Counted from the first letter of the stretch, positions 51,645 through 60,258 are shown. The stretch is DNA of 64,000 bases from Flavobacterium terrae (GCF_900142035.1 NZ_FQZI01000001.1:908193-972192), one strand, 5' to 3'. Numbers and translations are program-made. Notes: generated by a model from the letters alone, not told the origin.

Positions 51645-52199
51645 ATGGCAGAATTAAATACCGACGCCGGCGGTGGCAAGAAAAAAGGTAGTGGCAAGGT
51701 AAGAAGTAAAAAAGGGAACAATAAAGTTGACTTAACAGCGATGGTTGACTTAGCGTTCTTACTAATTACTTTCTTTATGCTTACTACTTCATTATCAAAG
51801 CCACAGTCGATGAACTTGGGAATGCCGGATAAGCAAAAGAAAGATCAACCTGAGAAGGATATTGAAGTTGCTGATGATAGAACCATGACAATTTTGTTAG
51901 GTGAAAATAACAAAGTAAAATGGTATATGGGTCAGTTTACTTCCCCTCTGGAAGGTCCTGAAGATTCTTCTTATGGTAAGGCAGGAATACGTCAGCCGAT
52001 TTTAGAAAAAGTAAAATCTGTACCGGCTAAATACGGTGATCCAAAAAAAGGATTAATTGTAATTATTAAGCTTGATAAGAAGACCAATTATAAAAATATG
52101 GTTGATATCCTTGATGAAATGGCAATCGCAAAAGTTCCTACGTATGCAATTGTAGATTTGACTAAGGAAGAAAAAGCTTTACTAGATAATAATGACTAA
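51645..52199 (+). CDS. exbD: Biopolymer transport protein ExbD (second copy)
   Basis: A 184-residue ExbD-type protein with a longer Gly/Lys-rich cytoplasmic head (GGGKKKGSGKVRSKKG), a membrane helix with the aspartate in VDLTAMVDLAFLLITFF, and a periplasmic domain ending in LDEMAIAKVPTYAIVDLT. It differs enough from the preceding copy to be a distinct subunit rather than a recent duplicate. It is encoded 20 bases after the first exbD and 18 bases before tonB. Confidence 0.92.
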   Translation: MAELNTDAGGGKKKGSGKVRSKKGNNKVDLTAMVDLAFLLITFFMLTTSLSKPQSMNLGMPDKQKKDQPEKDIEVADDRTMTILLGENNKVKWYMGQFTSPLEGPEDSSYGKAGIRQPILEKVKSVPAKYGDPKKGLIVIIKLDKKTNYKNMVDILDEMAIAKVPTYAIVDLTKEEKALLDNND

Positions 52200-52217
52200 C
52201 CCAATAATATTGAAAAA

Positions 52218-53027
52218 ATGAAATTAGATATATTCAAATCACAGTGGTTAGATTTAGTTTTTGAAGGACGTAACAAAAAGTATGGTGCTTATGTGTTGCG
52301 TAAAGAAAACCCTAAAACATCTTTACGTTCATTATTACTTGGAGGAATTGTGTTTTCAATTGCGGTGAGTGCACCTAAATTGATTGAGTTGATTCCTAGT
52401 GGTAAAGAAGCTAAGAACACTTTGGATGAGAAAGTGGTTTTGGTGAACATGGAAAAACCAAAGGAAAATGTTCCACCACCACCACCACCAAAAAAAGTTG
52501 AGCCACCAAAGCCTAAAATTGATGAAGTTAAATTCGTGAAACCTAAAGTTGTTGAAGCTAAAAAGGTAACCGAAGAGATTAAAACAATTGAAGAGCTTAA
52601 AGATAAAAATATTGCCGAAAAAGATATTAAAGGTGATAAAGATGCAGACTTTAAAATTGATAAACCTTCAGGTGAAGCTGAAAAAACTGTTGAAGTTGTA
52701 GATAACAACGTATATAGTTCAGCAGGTATCGAGGTGCAGCCAGAATTTCCTGGTGGTGCTGCAGGTTTTGCAAAATATGTTCAAAGAAATTACCGTACTC
52801 CTGAAGTTGAAAACGATCTTAAAGGTAGAGTTTTTGTTGAGTTCGTTGTTGAAAAAGACGGAAGTTTAACAGATATCAAAGTCATAAGAGATCTTGGATA
52901 TGGAACTGGTGCAGAAGCAATTAGAATGCTTAAAAATGCACCTAAATGGAGTCCAGGTGAACAAAATGGTAAAAAAATCCGTGTTAGATATAGTTTGCCA
53001 ATTATGTTAGATATTAGAACAGAGTAA
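52218..53027 (+). CDS. tonB: Energy transducer TonB
   Basis: A 269-residue protein with a cytoplasmic N-terminus (LVFEGRNKKYGAYVLRK), one membrane helix (about 35-58), a proline/lysine-rich periplasmic spacer (ENVPPPPPPKKVEPPKPK) and a C-terminal TonB domain (about 178-265: EFPGGAAGFAKYVQRNYRTP, FVVEKDGSLTDIKVIRD, APKWSPGEQNGKKIRVRY). It transmits proton-motive force from ExbB/ExbD to outer membrane receptors. Its end overlaps the next gene's start by one base (TAATG). Confidence 0.95.
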   Translation: MKLDIFKSQWLDLVFEGRNKKYGAYVLRKENPKTSLRSLLLGGIVFSIAVSAPKLIELIPSGKEAKNTLDEKVVLVNMEKPKENVPPPPPPKKVEPPKPKIDEVKFVKPKVVEAKKVTEEIKTIEELKDKNIAEKDIKGDKDADFKIDKPSGEAEKTVEVVDNNVYSSAGIEVQPEFPGGAAGFAKYVQRNYRTPEVENDLKGRVFVEFVVEKDGSLTDIKVIRDLGYGTGAEAIRMLKNAPKWSPGEQNGKKIRVRYSLPIMLDIRTE

Positions 53028-53251
53028 TGAGTAATTATTATTCAAATAAAAATGAGAAGAAATCGCTTAAAGAGCGATTTCTTCTCGTTATAGGTGTACT
53101 CTTCTTTTTGGTTTATCTTATTTTAGGACTTGCTGTTTTATTTTGGGATAAATTTCCTTTAAAAATGCCTCAAAACTATCGTATAGCTTTTGGATTGATT
53201 ATTATTATTTATGCTTTCCTGCGTTTTATACGATTTTTCCAAAAATCTTAG
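53027..53251 (+). CDS. Small two-helix membrane protein
   Basis: A 74-residue protein with a lysine-rich cytoplasmic head (NEKKSLKERF) and two predicted membrane helices (about 18-40 and 50-66). I recognise no family. It is coupled to tonB by a TAATG overlap and directly precedes the PstS-like gene, so it belongs to the same operon and may assist the transducer or the lipoprotein. Confidence 0.65.
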   Translation: MSNYYSNKNEKKSLKERFLLVIGVLFFLVYLILGLAVLFWDKFPLKMPQNYRIAFGLIIIIYAFLRFIRFFQKS

Positions 53252-53252
53252 T

Positions 53253-54164
53253 ATGAAAAAAACACATTTTCTTTTAGCAGTACTAATTACTGTAGTGCTA
53301 GCTTTTAGTTGTAATCAAAAAAAAGAATCTAGCAATCAAGATACAATTTTAACTGGTAATGTAAATATATTGGTGGATGAAACCATTTTACCGGTTATTG
53401 AAGATCAAGTGATGGTTTTCGAAAATCAGTATGATGCCAAAATCAATTTAATTGGTAAATCCGAAATGGAAATTGTAAAATTATTATCCGAAGGGAAATA
53501 TGATTTGGCAATACTTACAAGGTCACTTTCAGAAGGTGAGGCTAGAGTTTTTGATGAAAAAAAAATCAAACCTAAAGAAACATTATTGGCTTTAGATGCT
53601 ATCGCATTCATTACAAATAAAGCTGATGGTAATATCAAAATTGACTTGAAAGACATAGCTGTCTTTATGCAAGGTAAAGATCAATCAAAATTTACAGGTT
53701 TAGTTTTTGATAATGCTAATTCAAGTACTGTTGCATATATGAAAAGAGTAGCTGGAATTCAGGAACTTCCAAAAGAAAAAGTGTACTCTTTTAACAATAA
53801 TAATGAAGTAATTGAGTTTGTTTCTAAGAACAAAGGGATGATTGGAGTAGTTGGTGTTAATTGGTTATTTCAACCATTACCTGAATTTCAAAAAATAGTT
53901 GACAACGTTAGTGTTTTGGAAGTAAAGACTAAGAATGGTACCTTTGTACAACCAACTCAAGATCAAATAGGTCGACAAACATATCCGGCTACCCGTATTA
54001 TTAAAATGTTAAATTATCAAGGATATTCTGGTTTAGGCATGGGATTTGCTTCCTTTGTAGCTGGAGAAATAGGACAACGTATAATTCTAAAATCAGGATT
54101 GGTTCCTATGAGAATGCCAAGTCGAAACATTATTGTTCGAAAAGAAATAGAAAATGTAAAATAA
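53253..54164 (+). CDS. PstS-like substrate-binding lipoprotein
   Basis: A 303-residue lipoprotein starting at ATG 53253, one base after the preceding stop. The signal peptide ends in the lipobox AFSC. The mature part is a two-lobed periplasmic-binding fold of the phosphate (PstS) type: VNILVDETILPVI, YDLAILTRSLSEGE and SGLGMGFASFVAGEIGQRI. No PstCAB transporter genes are nearby. The location in an ExbBD-TonB operon suggests a function other than classical phosphate uptake. Confidence 0.85.
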   Translation: MKKTHFLLAVLITVVLAFSCNQKKESSNQDTILTGNVNILVDETILPVIEDQVMVFENQYDAKINLIGKSEMEIVKLLSEGKYDLAILTRSLSEGEARVFDEKKIKPKETLLALDAIAFITNKADGNIKIDLKDIAVFMQGKDQSKFTGLVFDNANSSTVAYMKRVAGIQELPKEKVYSFNNNNEVIEFVSKNKGMIGVVGVNWLFQPLPEFQKIVDNVSVLEVKTKNGTFVQPTQDQIGRQTYPATRIIKMLNYQGYSGLGMGFASFVAGEIGQRIILKSGLVPMRMPSRNIIVRKEIENVK

Positions 54165-54178
54165 TTAATAGCAACAAA

Positions 54179-55867
54179 ATGAATAAAATGAAATTTTTCA
54201 GCATTGTTTTCTTAGCATTAGGTTATACATCTTTTGCTCAAGATATTGATGCTGCCAAAAAAGCTATCGATGCTGAACAGTATGAAAAAGCAAAATCAAT
54301 TTTAAAAGAAGCTGTAAATAAAACACCAGATAATGGTAAAGCAGCATTTTTATTAGGAAATGTGTATTTACGTCAAAATCTTCAGGATTCGGCTAAGATA
54401 TTTTTTGATAAAGGATTAAAAGCAAAAGATTTTGCGGAGTTCAATTATATTGGATTAGGCCAAATTGATTTAGATAACGGAAATGCTTCAGCGGCTCAAA
54501 TCAATTTTGATCAAGCTACTAAGGATATGAGAAAGAAAGATTTAGAACAATACGTTTATATTGGTAAAGCGTATACTAACTCTGATAATCCAAATTTCAA
54601 AAAAGCCATCGAAGTTTTAAATAAAGCCAAAGCAATCAATATGAATGATGCTCAAACTTTATTGGCTTTAGGTGATGCTTTTTATGGTGATAAAAACCAA
54701 AATGAAGCTTATGCAGCATATAGAAATGCCGCAAATGCAGATGCTTCTTTATTGAGAGCTAAATTACAATTAGGAGTTTTATTAAAAGGAGCTAAAGCGT
54801 ACACAGAAGCTAAAAATGCTTTAGATAAAGTTTTGGCTGAAAATCCTAATTATGGTCCTGTTTATCGTGAATTAGCTGAAACTTATTTTGGAATTGCTTT
54901 AGCAGATAAATCTAAATACAAAGAGTATACAGCTAAAGCTTTAGAAAGCTATGAAAAATACATGAGTTTGACAGATTATTCTTTGGCTTCACGTATGCGC
55001 CATGCAGATTTCTTGATTGTTGCAAAAGATTACAAAGCTTTAGAAAAGGAAGCTCTTGAAATGAAAAAATTGGATAATGTAAATCCAAGAATTCTTCGTT
55101 ATTTAGGATATTCTTCTTATGAAAATGGTAATATTGATGAGGCTATTGCTGCTTTAAAAGATTTTACATCAAATCCTAAAAACAAAATTATTGGTCGTGA
55201 TTACTTGTATTTAGGTATGGCTCAACTTAAAAAGGCTATCCCAGCTACTTCAGGTGATGCAAAGCCAGTGATTGATGATGTTTTGTATAAAACAGCTGTT
55301 GCAAATTTTCAAAAAGCAGTTAATTTAGATAAGCCTATGGCTAATGAATTAAATGACATAGGAAAAGTATATTTTGACCAAAAGTTATATAAATATGCAG
55401 CTGGGATTTATGAAGTAGCTACTTCAAATCCAAACTCACAAAATTATTTGTATGATAATTTCTTTTTAGGATATTCTTTATATTTTGAATATGCTGGTGA
55501 AGATGTGAAAAAGGCAGATGTTGTTGAAGCTCTAAAAAAAGCAGATGTTGCTTTTGCTAATGTAACTTTAGCTTCTCCAACAACTCAAGATGCTCATATT
55601 TATAGAGCTAGAGTGAATGGAGTATTAACAGATGCTGCTGCTAAAGACCAAATGGCAAAGAGCTATGAAGAGTTTGTAAAAGTTGTTACAGACAAAGGTC
55701 CTGAAACAGTTGAAAAGAATAAGAGTAAATTTGTTGAGGCTTATCAAGAATTGGCTAGATATTATTCAAAAACAGATAAGGCTAAATCGAATGATTATAT
55801 CGCTAAAGCTTTAGCTCTAGAGCCTACAAATGCAGATACTTTAAATCTTCAAAAAGCTTTAAAATAA
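54179..55867 (+). CDS. Exported tetratricopeptide-repeat protein
   Basis: A 562-residue protein with a signal peptide ending TSFAQD, followed by TPR-like helical pairs over most of its length (for example AIDAEQYEKAKSILKEAV, GKAAFLLGNVYLRQNLQD and ARYYSKTDKAKSNDYIAKAL). It probably acts as a periplasmic scaffold. It is the last gene of the ExbB-ExbD-ExbD-TonB-PstS-like operon, starting 14 bases after the previous stop and followed by a strong terminator. Confidence 0.85.
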   Translation: MNKMKFFSIVFLALGYTSFAQDIDAAKKAIDAEQYEKAKSILKEAVNKTPDNGKAAFLLGNVYLRQNLQDSAKIFFDKGLKAKDFAEFNYIGLGQIDLDNGNASAAQINFDQATKDMRKKDLEQYVYIGKAYTNSDNPNFKKAIEVLNKAKAINMNDAQTLLALGDAFYGDKNQNEAYAAYRNAANADASLLRAKLQLGVLLKGAKAYTEAKNALDKVLAENPNYGPVYRELAETYFGIALADKSKYKEYTAKALESYEKYMSLTDYSLASRMRHADFLIVAKDYKALEKEALEMKKLDNVNPRILRYLGYSSYENGNIDEAIAALKDFTSNPKNKIIGRDYLYLGMAQLKKAIPATSGDAKPVIDDVLYKTAVANFQKAVNLDKPMANELNDIGKVYFDQKLYKYAAGIYEVATSNPNSQNYLYDNFFLGYSLYFEYAGEDVKKADVVEALKKADVAFANVTLASPTTQDAHIYRARVNGVLTDAAAKDQMAKSYEEFVKVVTDKGPETVEKNKSKFVEAYQELARYYSKTDKAKSNDYIAKALALEPTNADTLNLQKALK

Positions 55868-55871
55868 TTTT

Positions 55872-55902
55872 AAAACCGCTTCTTTTAAGAAGCGGTTTTT
55901 TT
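55872..55902 (+). terminator. Terminator of the exbB-tonB operon
   Basis: AAAACCGCTTCTT and AAGAAGCGGTTTT form a perfect stem with a TT loop and a further T run. Confidence 0.92.
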
Positions 55903-55970
55903 ATGACAATTTTAAATATTCTTTTTAGTTTATTTGTTTCAAAGACTTATTTTCTAAAAGGTTAAAAATG

Positions 55971-56001
55971 TTTAATGTAAGATTTGAATTGACTATCTTT
56001 G
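55971..56001 (+). promoter_or_regulatory. Promoter of queE
   Basis: TTTA (55971-55974), 19 bases, TATCTTTG (55994-56001) followed by CACCCC. The queE ATG is 29 bases downstream of the box. Confidence 0.75.
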
Positions 56002-56029
56002 CACCCCAATAATTTAGAATTTTACAACA

Positions 56030-56662
56030 ATGCTTGAAAAACATACACAGTTGGCTGTTGAAAAGGGAGAAATGCTTCCCTTAATGGAAGAGTTTTATAC
56101 TATTCAAGGTGAAGGATATCATACAGGTACAGCTGCGTATTTTGTTCGAATAGGCGGTTGTGATGTTGGGTGTCACTGGTGTGATGTAAAAGAAAGCTGG
56201 AATGCAGAACTTCACCCTCCTACCCATATAGAAAAAATTGTGTCTAATGCTAAAAAGTACGCTGAAACAGTAGTTGTAACTGGTGGGGAGCCATTGACTT
56301 GGGATATGTCACAGTTGACTACTAAACTTAAGGAAGCAAACTTAAGAGTGCATATTGAAACTTCGGGAGCTTATAGTGTCACTGGGACATGGGATTGGTT
56401 TTGCTTATCTCCCAAAAAAACAAAACTACCCGTAGACGATGCATATGCTATTGCAGACGAATTAAAAGTTATTATTTATAATAAACACGACTTCATTTTT
56501 GCAGAAGAACAGGCAGAGAAGGTTAATAATAAAGCAATCTTATTTTTGCAACCAGAATGGAGTAAGAGGGATGAAATAACTCCACTAATTGTGGATTATG
56601 TTATGAGTAATCCAAAATGGCGAGTTTCACTTCAAACACATAAATATTTAAATATCCCTTAA
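56030..56662 (+). CDS. queE: 7-carboxy-7-deazaguanine synthase
   Basis: Radical-SAM enzyme of queuosine biosynthesis. The 210-residue protein has the N-terminal EEFYTIQGEG signature and the cluster motif CDVGCHWC (Cys44, Cys48, Cys51, Cx3Cx2C), followed by VVVTGGEPLTWD. queA is encoded about 18 kb upstream. Its stop overlaps the next gene by one base (TAATG), coupling it to a small exported TonB-domain protein of unrelated function. Confidence 0.95.
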   Translation: MLEKHTQLAVEKGEMLPLMEEFYTIQGEGYHTGTAAYFVRIGGCDVGCHWCDVKESWNAELHPPTHIEKIVSNAKKYAETVVVTGGEPLTWDMSQLTTKLKEANLRVHIETSGAYSVTGTWDWFCLSPKKTKLPVDDAYAIADELKVIIYNKHDFIFAEEQAEKVNNKAILFLQPEWSKRDEITPLIVDYVMSNPKWRVSLQTHKYLNIP

Positions 56663-57048
56663 TGAAGAATATTGTTTTACTTTTCTTGTTGGCATTAAAT
56701 TCATTTTCTGCTATAGGTCAAATTCAAGGTGAAGATGAAGTTTATCTTAATGGAGATTTAATTCAACCGAAATTTAATGGTGGAGGAATTGAGTTATTTA
56801 GCAATTATATTTACAGCAAAATTGATAAAACAAAAATAAAACAGGCCGGTAGGGTTGTTTTTACATTTGATATAATTACTACAGGAGAAATAAAAAATAT
56901 TAGAATTGTTGAATTCAAAGATATGGACTTTGCCGCCGAAGTAATAAAAGTATTAAAAGAAGCTCCAATTTGGCAACCCGCAATGAGAGGAGGTAAGCCA
57001 GTGTCTATTAATTTGAAATTTCCAGTTGAATTCAAATATAAAGAATGA
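56662..57048 (+). CDS. Exported stand-alone TonB C-terminal-domain protein 1
   Basis: A 128-residue protein with a signal peptide (1-20, ending FSAIGQ) and then only a TonB_C-like domain (about 35-125: IQPKFNGGGIELFSNYI, GRVVFTFDIITTGEI, APIWQPAMRGGKPV). It lacks the membrane anchor and proline-rich spacer of a working TonB, so it cannot transmit inner-membrane energy by itself. It is coupled to queE by TAATG. Function unknown. Confidence 0.75.
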   Translation: MKNIVLLFLLALNSFSAIGQIQGEDEVYLNGDLIQPKFNGGGIELFSNYIYSKIDKTKIKQAGRVVFTFDIITTGEIKNIRIVEFKDMDFAAEVIKVLKEAPIWQPAMRGGKPVSINLKFPVEFKYKE

Positions 57049-57189
57049 TAATTTTTAAAAATTAACATAATGTTTTGTTTTTAATAAAAAAAAATTTACA
57101 TTCGCATATTATATACTTTTTTGCCCCAATAAAAAAGCTTTACTTACTTTGTTTTGGTTGTTTTTAGAAACCTATAAATACCACGACAT

Positions 57190-57585
57190 ATGAAAAAACT
57201 TCTGATTCTTATAGTAACATTATTTGTTGCTCAGATAAGCTTAGCACAATCACCAATGAGTGTTGTTAATAAAACGGCTGTAATTCCTTTTGAAAATGTA
57301 GAAAATCAACCAATCTTTCCAGGCGGAAATAACGAATTTATTAAATTTGTTGGAAAAAACTTCAGAGTCCCTGAAGTTGAAGATTTAAGAGGAGTTTTAA
57401 AAGTTACTTTTGTCATAGAAACAAATGGTTCGATAAGCGATGTTAAAGTTGTCAATGATTTGGGACATGGGACCGCTGAAGAGATTAAAAGAGTTTTGTC
57501 ATTATCACCTAAATGGACAGCTGGAGATCATGAAGGAAAACCAGCAAGAGTTCTTTTTACCTTGCCAATAACTATTAGAAACTAA
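57190..57585 (+). CDS. Exported stand-alone TonB C-terminal-domain protein 2
   Basis: A 131-residue protein with a signal peptide ending SLAQSP, then a TonB_C domain closely resembling the end of the full-length TonB encoded at 52218-53027 (PIFPGGNNEFIKFVGKNFRV, FVIETNGSISDVKVVNDLGHG, SPKWTAGDHEGKPARVLF). There is no transmembrane anchor or spacer. It is preceded by about 140 bases of AT-rich sequence and followed by a terminator. Confidence 0.78.
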   Translation: MKKLLILIVTLFVAQISLAQSPMSVVNKTAVIPFENVENQPIFPGGNNEFIKFVGKNFRVPEVEDLRGVLKVTFVIETNGSISDVKVVNDLGHGTAEEIKRVLSLSPKWTAGDHEGKPARVLFTLPITIRN

Positions 57586-57609
57586 CTAGCCTTAAAAAGC
57601 AAATAAATG

Positions 57610-57640
57610 ATACCCACAAAATTAATTTTTGTGGGTATTT
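57610..57640. terminator. Terminator after TonB-domain protein 2
   Basis: ATACCCACAAAA and TTTTTGTGGGTAT pair around a short AT loop, with T/A runs on both sides. It could also end the degraded minus-strand frame at 57650-57745. Confidence 0.85.
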
Positions 57641-57649
57641 TATTAAAAA

Positions 57650-57745
57650 TCAGTCTGTTAATTGCATTTCATCGATTTTTTTGTGCATTTCATCAAAATC
57701 AATTGTATTATTGTTGTCTAGTTTTATTAGCTGGAAAAAGTAACA
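57650..57745 (-). pseudogene. Possible 3' remnant of a minus-strand gene
   Basis: On the minus strand a frame reads QLIKLDNNNTIDFDEMHKK and continues with IDEMQLTD to a TGA (57650-57652), directly before a terminator in the same direction. It has normal-looking protein composition, but the frame is closed after about 30 codons and has no good start. I regard it as a probable relic rather than a functional gene. Confidence 0.3.
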
Positions 57746-57761
57746 CAAAATTGATTAGAGT

Positions 57762-58154
57762 ATGAAAAAAATTGCTATTTTAATTTTATCTTTTTTATGT
57801 ATTAACCTAGTTTTTTCCAATAAAATTGATAAAAGCGTTGAGGCTCCAATACCTTTCGAATCTGTAGAGGTTAAGCCAATGTTTCCAGGAGGAATAACTG
57901 AGTTTATGAGATTTGTGATGAAGAACTACCAAGTTCCTGAAGAGGAAGAAGGAGGAGGTGCAACAGGAGTTGTACAAGTAAGTATAATTATTGGTGCAGA
58001 TGGAACAATAAGTAATGTTGATATACTTAAAGATGTTGGAAATGCGGGGAAAGAAATAAAAAGAGTCTTATCAAAATGTCCTAAATGGACACCTGGAAGA
58101 CAAAAAGGACAAAATGTTCCTGTAGTTTATAACTTTCCAATTACAATTAAATAA
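57762..58154 (+). CDS. Exported stand-alone TonB C-terminal-domain protein 3
   Basis: A 130-residue protein with an N-terminal signal segment (1-19) and a TonB_C domain (PMFPGGITEFMRFVMKNYQV, SIIIGADGTISNVDILKD, CPKWTPGRQKGQNVPVVY). It is related to the two preceding proteins, most closely to number 2, and carries a small glycine/glutamate insertion (EEEEGGGATG). It is separated from its paralogue by a terminator, so it is independently expressed. Confidence 0.78.
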   Translation: MKKIAILILSFLCINLVFSNKIDKSVEAPIPFESVEVKPMFPGGITEFMRFVMKNYQVPEEEEGGGATGVVQVSIIIGADGTISNVDILKDVGNAGKEIKRVLSKCPKWTPGRQKGQNVPVVYNFPITIK

Positions 58155-58156
58155 AG

Positions 58157-58186
58157 AAAATCCCGAATTGATGTTCGGGATTTTTT
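58157..58186 (+). terminator. Terminator after TonB-domain protein 3
   Basis: AAATCCCGAA and TTCGGGATTT pair around TTGATG, followed by T. Confidence 0.85.
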
Positions 58187-58211
58187 ATTTTTACGTTGTT
58201 AAAAATAATTT

Positions 58212-59369
58212 ATGAAATCCTTTTTTCAATTAGATAATTCAATTACTTTTTTAAATCATGGTTCATTTGGGGCTTCTCCAAAACTAATTTTTGAAGAGTA
58301 TCAACGTTTTCAAAAAGAACTTGAAAATGATCCTGTCAATTTTATTGTTGTTAAACAATCTCAATATTTAAAGGATGCTAAAAAATCTCTAGCAGAGTTT
58401 ATCCATTGCAGAGAAAAAGATTTTTTCTTTATTCCCAATCCAACTGTTGCCATAAACACTATAATGAGAAGCTTGAATCTTCAACCTGGAGATGAAATTC
58501 TAGCTACTAATCATGAGTACGGAGCCATGGATAGAACATGGAATTTTTTCTGTAAAAAAACAGGTGTCAAATATATTCGTCAAAATATAACTTTGCCAGT
58601 TCAATCTAAAGAACAACTCCTAGAAGAATTTTGGAAGGGTTATAGTGATAAAACTAAAGTAATCTTCTTAAATCATTTCTCTAGTGCAACGGCTTTAATT
58701 TTTCCAGTTAAAGAAATTTGTGATAAAGCTCAAGAACTCGGATTGATAACAATCGTTGATGGTGCGCATGTTCCAGGACATATTGATTTGAATATTTCAG
58801 AATTAAATCCTGATTATTATACTGGGACATTGCATAAATGGATGTTAGCCCCTAAAGGAAGCTCATTTTTATATGTGAAAGAAGAATTTCAAAATGATTT
58901 AGACCCTTTGGTGGTGAGTTGGGGTTATGAAAGTTTAGCGCCTAGTGATAGCCAATTTCTAGATTATCATGAATATCAAGGTACAAATGATATAGCTCAA
59001 TATTTGTGTACGCCAACTGTAATCAGTTTTTTAGAGGAAAATAATTGGAAAGAAGTTTCAAAAAAGTGCAAACAAATAGTCTTTGAAAATTATCAGCGTT
59101 TTTGTGATTTATTGGGTACTCAACCAATTTGTCCAATTACAGATGAATTTTTAGGACAAATGGCAAGCGTTCCAGTTAAAACAGATCAACCAGTTGAGTT
59201 AAAAGCACTTCTTTACGATAAGTATAAGATTCAGGTTCCAGTTATGCCTTTAAATGGAAATATCTTCATCAGATATTCTATTAATGGCTATAACTCACAA
59301 GAAGATTTGGATAAGTTGTATAAGGCATTAGAAGAGATTATTGCTACAACTGATTTGATAAAAAAATAG
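58212..59369 (+). CDS. Class V aminotransferase-fold PLP enzyme (isopenicillin N epimerase-like)
   Basis: A 385-residue fold-type I PLP enzyme. It begins FLNHGSFGASPKLIF, has the Asp-Gly-Ala-His motif TIVDGAHVPGHID and the Schiff-base lysine in TGTLHKWMLAPKGSSFL. These features match the CefD/isopenicillin-N-epimerase-like group of class V aminotransferases, many of which are cysteine desulfurase- or lyase-like with unknown substrates. No partner genes clarify the role. Its stop codon is the TAG of repeat copy B (TAGCCC). Confidence 0.85.
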   Translation: MKSFFQLDNSITFLNHGSFGASPKLIFEEYQRFQKELENDPVNFIVVKQSQYLKDAKKSLAEFIHCREKDFFFIPNPTVAINTIMRSLNLQPGDEILATNHEYGAMDRTWNFFCKKTGVKYIRQNITLPVQSKEQLLEEFWKGYSDKTKVIFLNHFSSATALIFPVKEICDKAQELGLITIVDGAHVPGHIDLNISELNPDYYTGTLHKWMLAPKGSSFLYVKEEFQNDLDPLVVSWGYESLAPSDSQFLDYHEYQGTNDIAQYLCTPTVISFLEENNWKEVSKKCKQIVFENYQRFCDLLGTQPICPITDEFLGQMASVPVKTDQPVELKALLYDKYKIQVPVMPLNGNIFIRYSINGYNSQEDLDKLYKALEEIIATTDLIKK

Positions 59370-59480
59370 CCCAGATGGAAGTGGCATCCTTTTATTGTAG
59401 TCTCAGGTGTTACACTTAGCTTGTTGAAGTGTTCTCGAAGACTACAATAAAAGATATAACGGACAGCTGGAAAAAGCTCC
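59367..59480 (+). repeat. Structured repeat, copy B
   Basis: TAGCCCAGATGGAAGTGG, CATCC, a perfect 14-bp stem TTTTATTGTAGTCT (59390-59403) / AGACTACAATAAAA (59439-59452), then GATATAACGGACAGCTGG. The loop holds a second small hairpin (ACACTT/AAGTGT around AGCTTGTTG). The flanks match copies A and C. The first three bases are the stop codon of the preceding gene. Confidence 0.8.
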
Positions 59481-60181
59481 TAATATAATCTCGCTAAATA
59501 ATCAAAATGTTTTCCTTCGTGAATTAATTCACATTGCAAGCCATTAGCATGACAAGCATTTTGGAGCGTGTTGTAATCTAAATATAGCCAAGGAAATGAT
59601 TTTTCGGTTTCACCTTTATAATGTACAGTAAAAGTTAATTCACCATAATAACCATTTGCAGGAACTTCATAGGCTCCATCTTCATCTTGATCATACATAT
59701 AAATCAAATCGGAAGAATCAATTAATATTTGACCATTATCTGAAAGTAATGATTTCAGTTTTTGAAGAAATTTAGAAGTTTCCTTTAGCGTTCCAAAGAT
59801 TCCTGTGCCGTTCATTAATAATAAAATGGTATCAAACTTTTTAGAATTGTCTACATTTAAAATGTCAGCAACGAATGCTTTTTGAACACCTCTCAATGTA
59901 CAAGCCTCAATAGCATTCTGTGAGATATCTATAGCGGTCACATCAAGTCCTTTTTCTTGTAAATAAAGAGCATGACTTCCAGCTCCGCAACCTACATCAA
60001 GAATTTTGCCTTTAGAGAGTTGCAAAGCCTTTTGCTCAATTTCAGGCATGTTTTTAAAGGAACGAAATAAATAGTCAACAGACATTTCATCTGCTTCAGA
60101 TATATTAGTTTCAGTAATTAAGTTTTTAGGTGAATTATTGGTTTGATAATCTAATATAGCTTTGCCGAAAAGATCTTTCAT
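59480..60181 (-). CDS. Class I SAM-dependent methyltransferase
   Basis: A 233-residue methyltransferase with motif I ILDVGCGAGSHALYL, the acidic residue ending strand 2 in VTAIDIS, and LLLMNGTGIFGT as the motif IV region. The substrate is not predictable. It converges with the aminotransferase gene across repeat copy B and is divergent from the cysteine-cluster gene, sharing a 77-base promoter region. Confidence 0.85.
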   Translation of the reverse strand: MKDLFGKAILDYQTNNSPKNLITETNISEADEMSVDYLFRSFKNMPEIEQKALQLSKGKILDVGCGAGSHALYLQEKGLDVTAIDISQNAIEACTLRGVQKAFVADILNVDNSKKFDTILLLMNGTGIFGTLKETSKFLQKLKSLLSDNGQILIDSSDLIYMYDQDEDGAYEVPANGYYGELTFTVHYKGETEKSFPWLYLDYNTLQNACHANGLQCELIHEGKHFDYLARLY

Positions 60182-60226
60182 TTTAAGTTTATTTGATGAT
60201 TCGATTATTTGTTGATTCGTTTTCTA

Positions 60227-60234
60227 TAATTTTG
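60227..60234 (+). promoter_or_regulatory. -7 box of the cysteine-cluster gene
   Basis: TAATTTTG, 24 bases before the TTG start at 60259. Confidence 0.5.
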
Positions 60235-60258
60235 CGTTTCATTTATTAAATAAACAAA

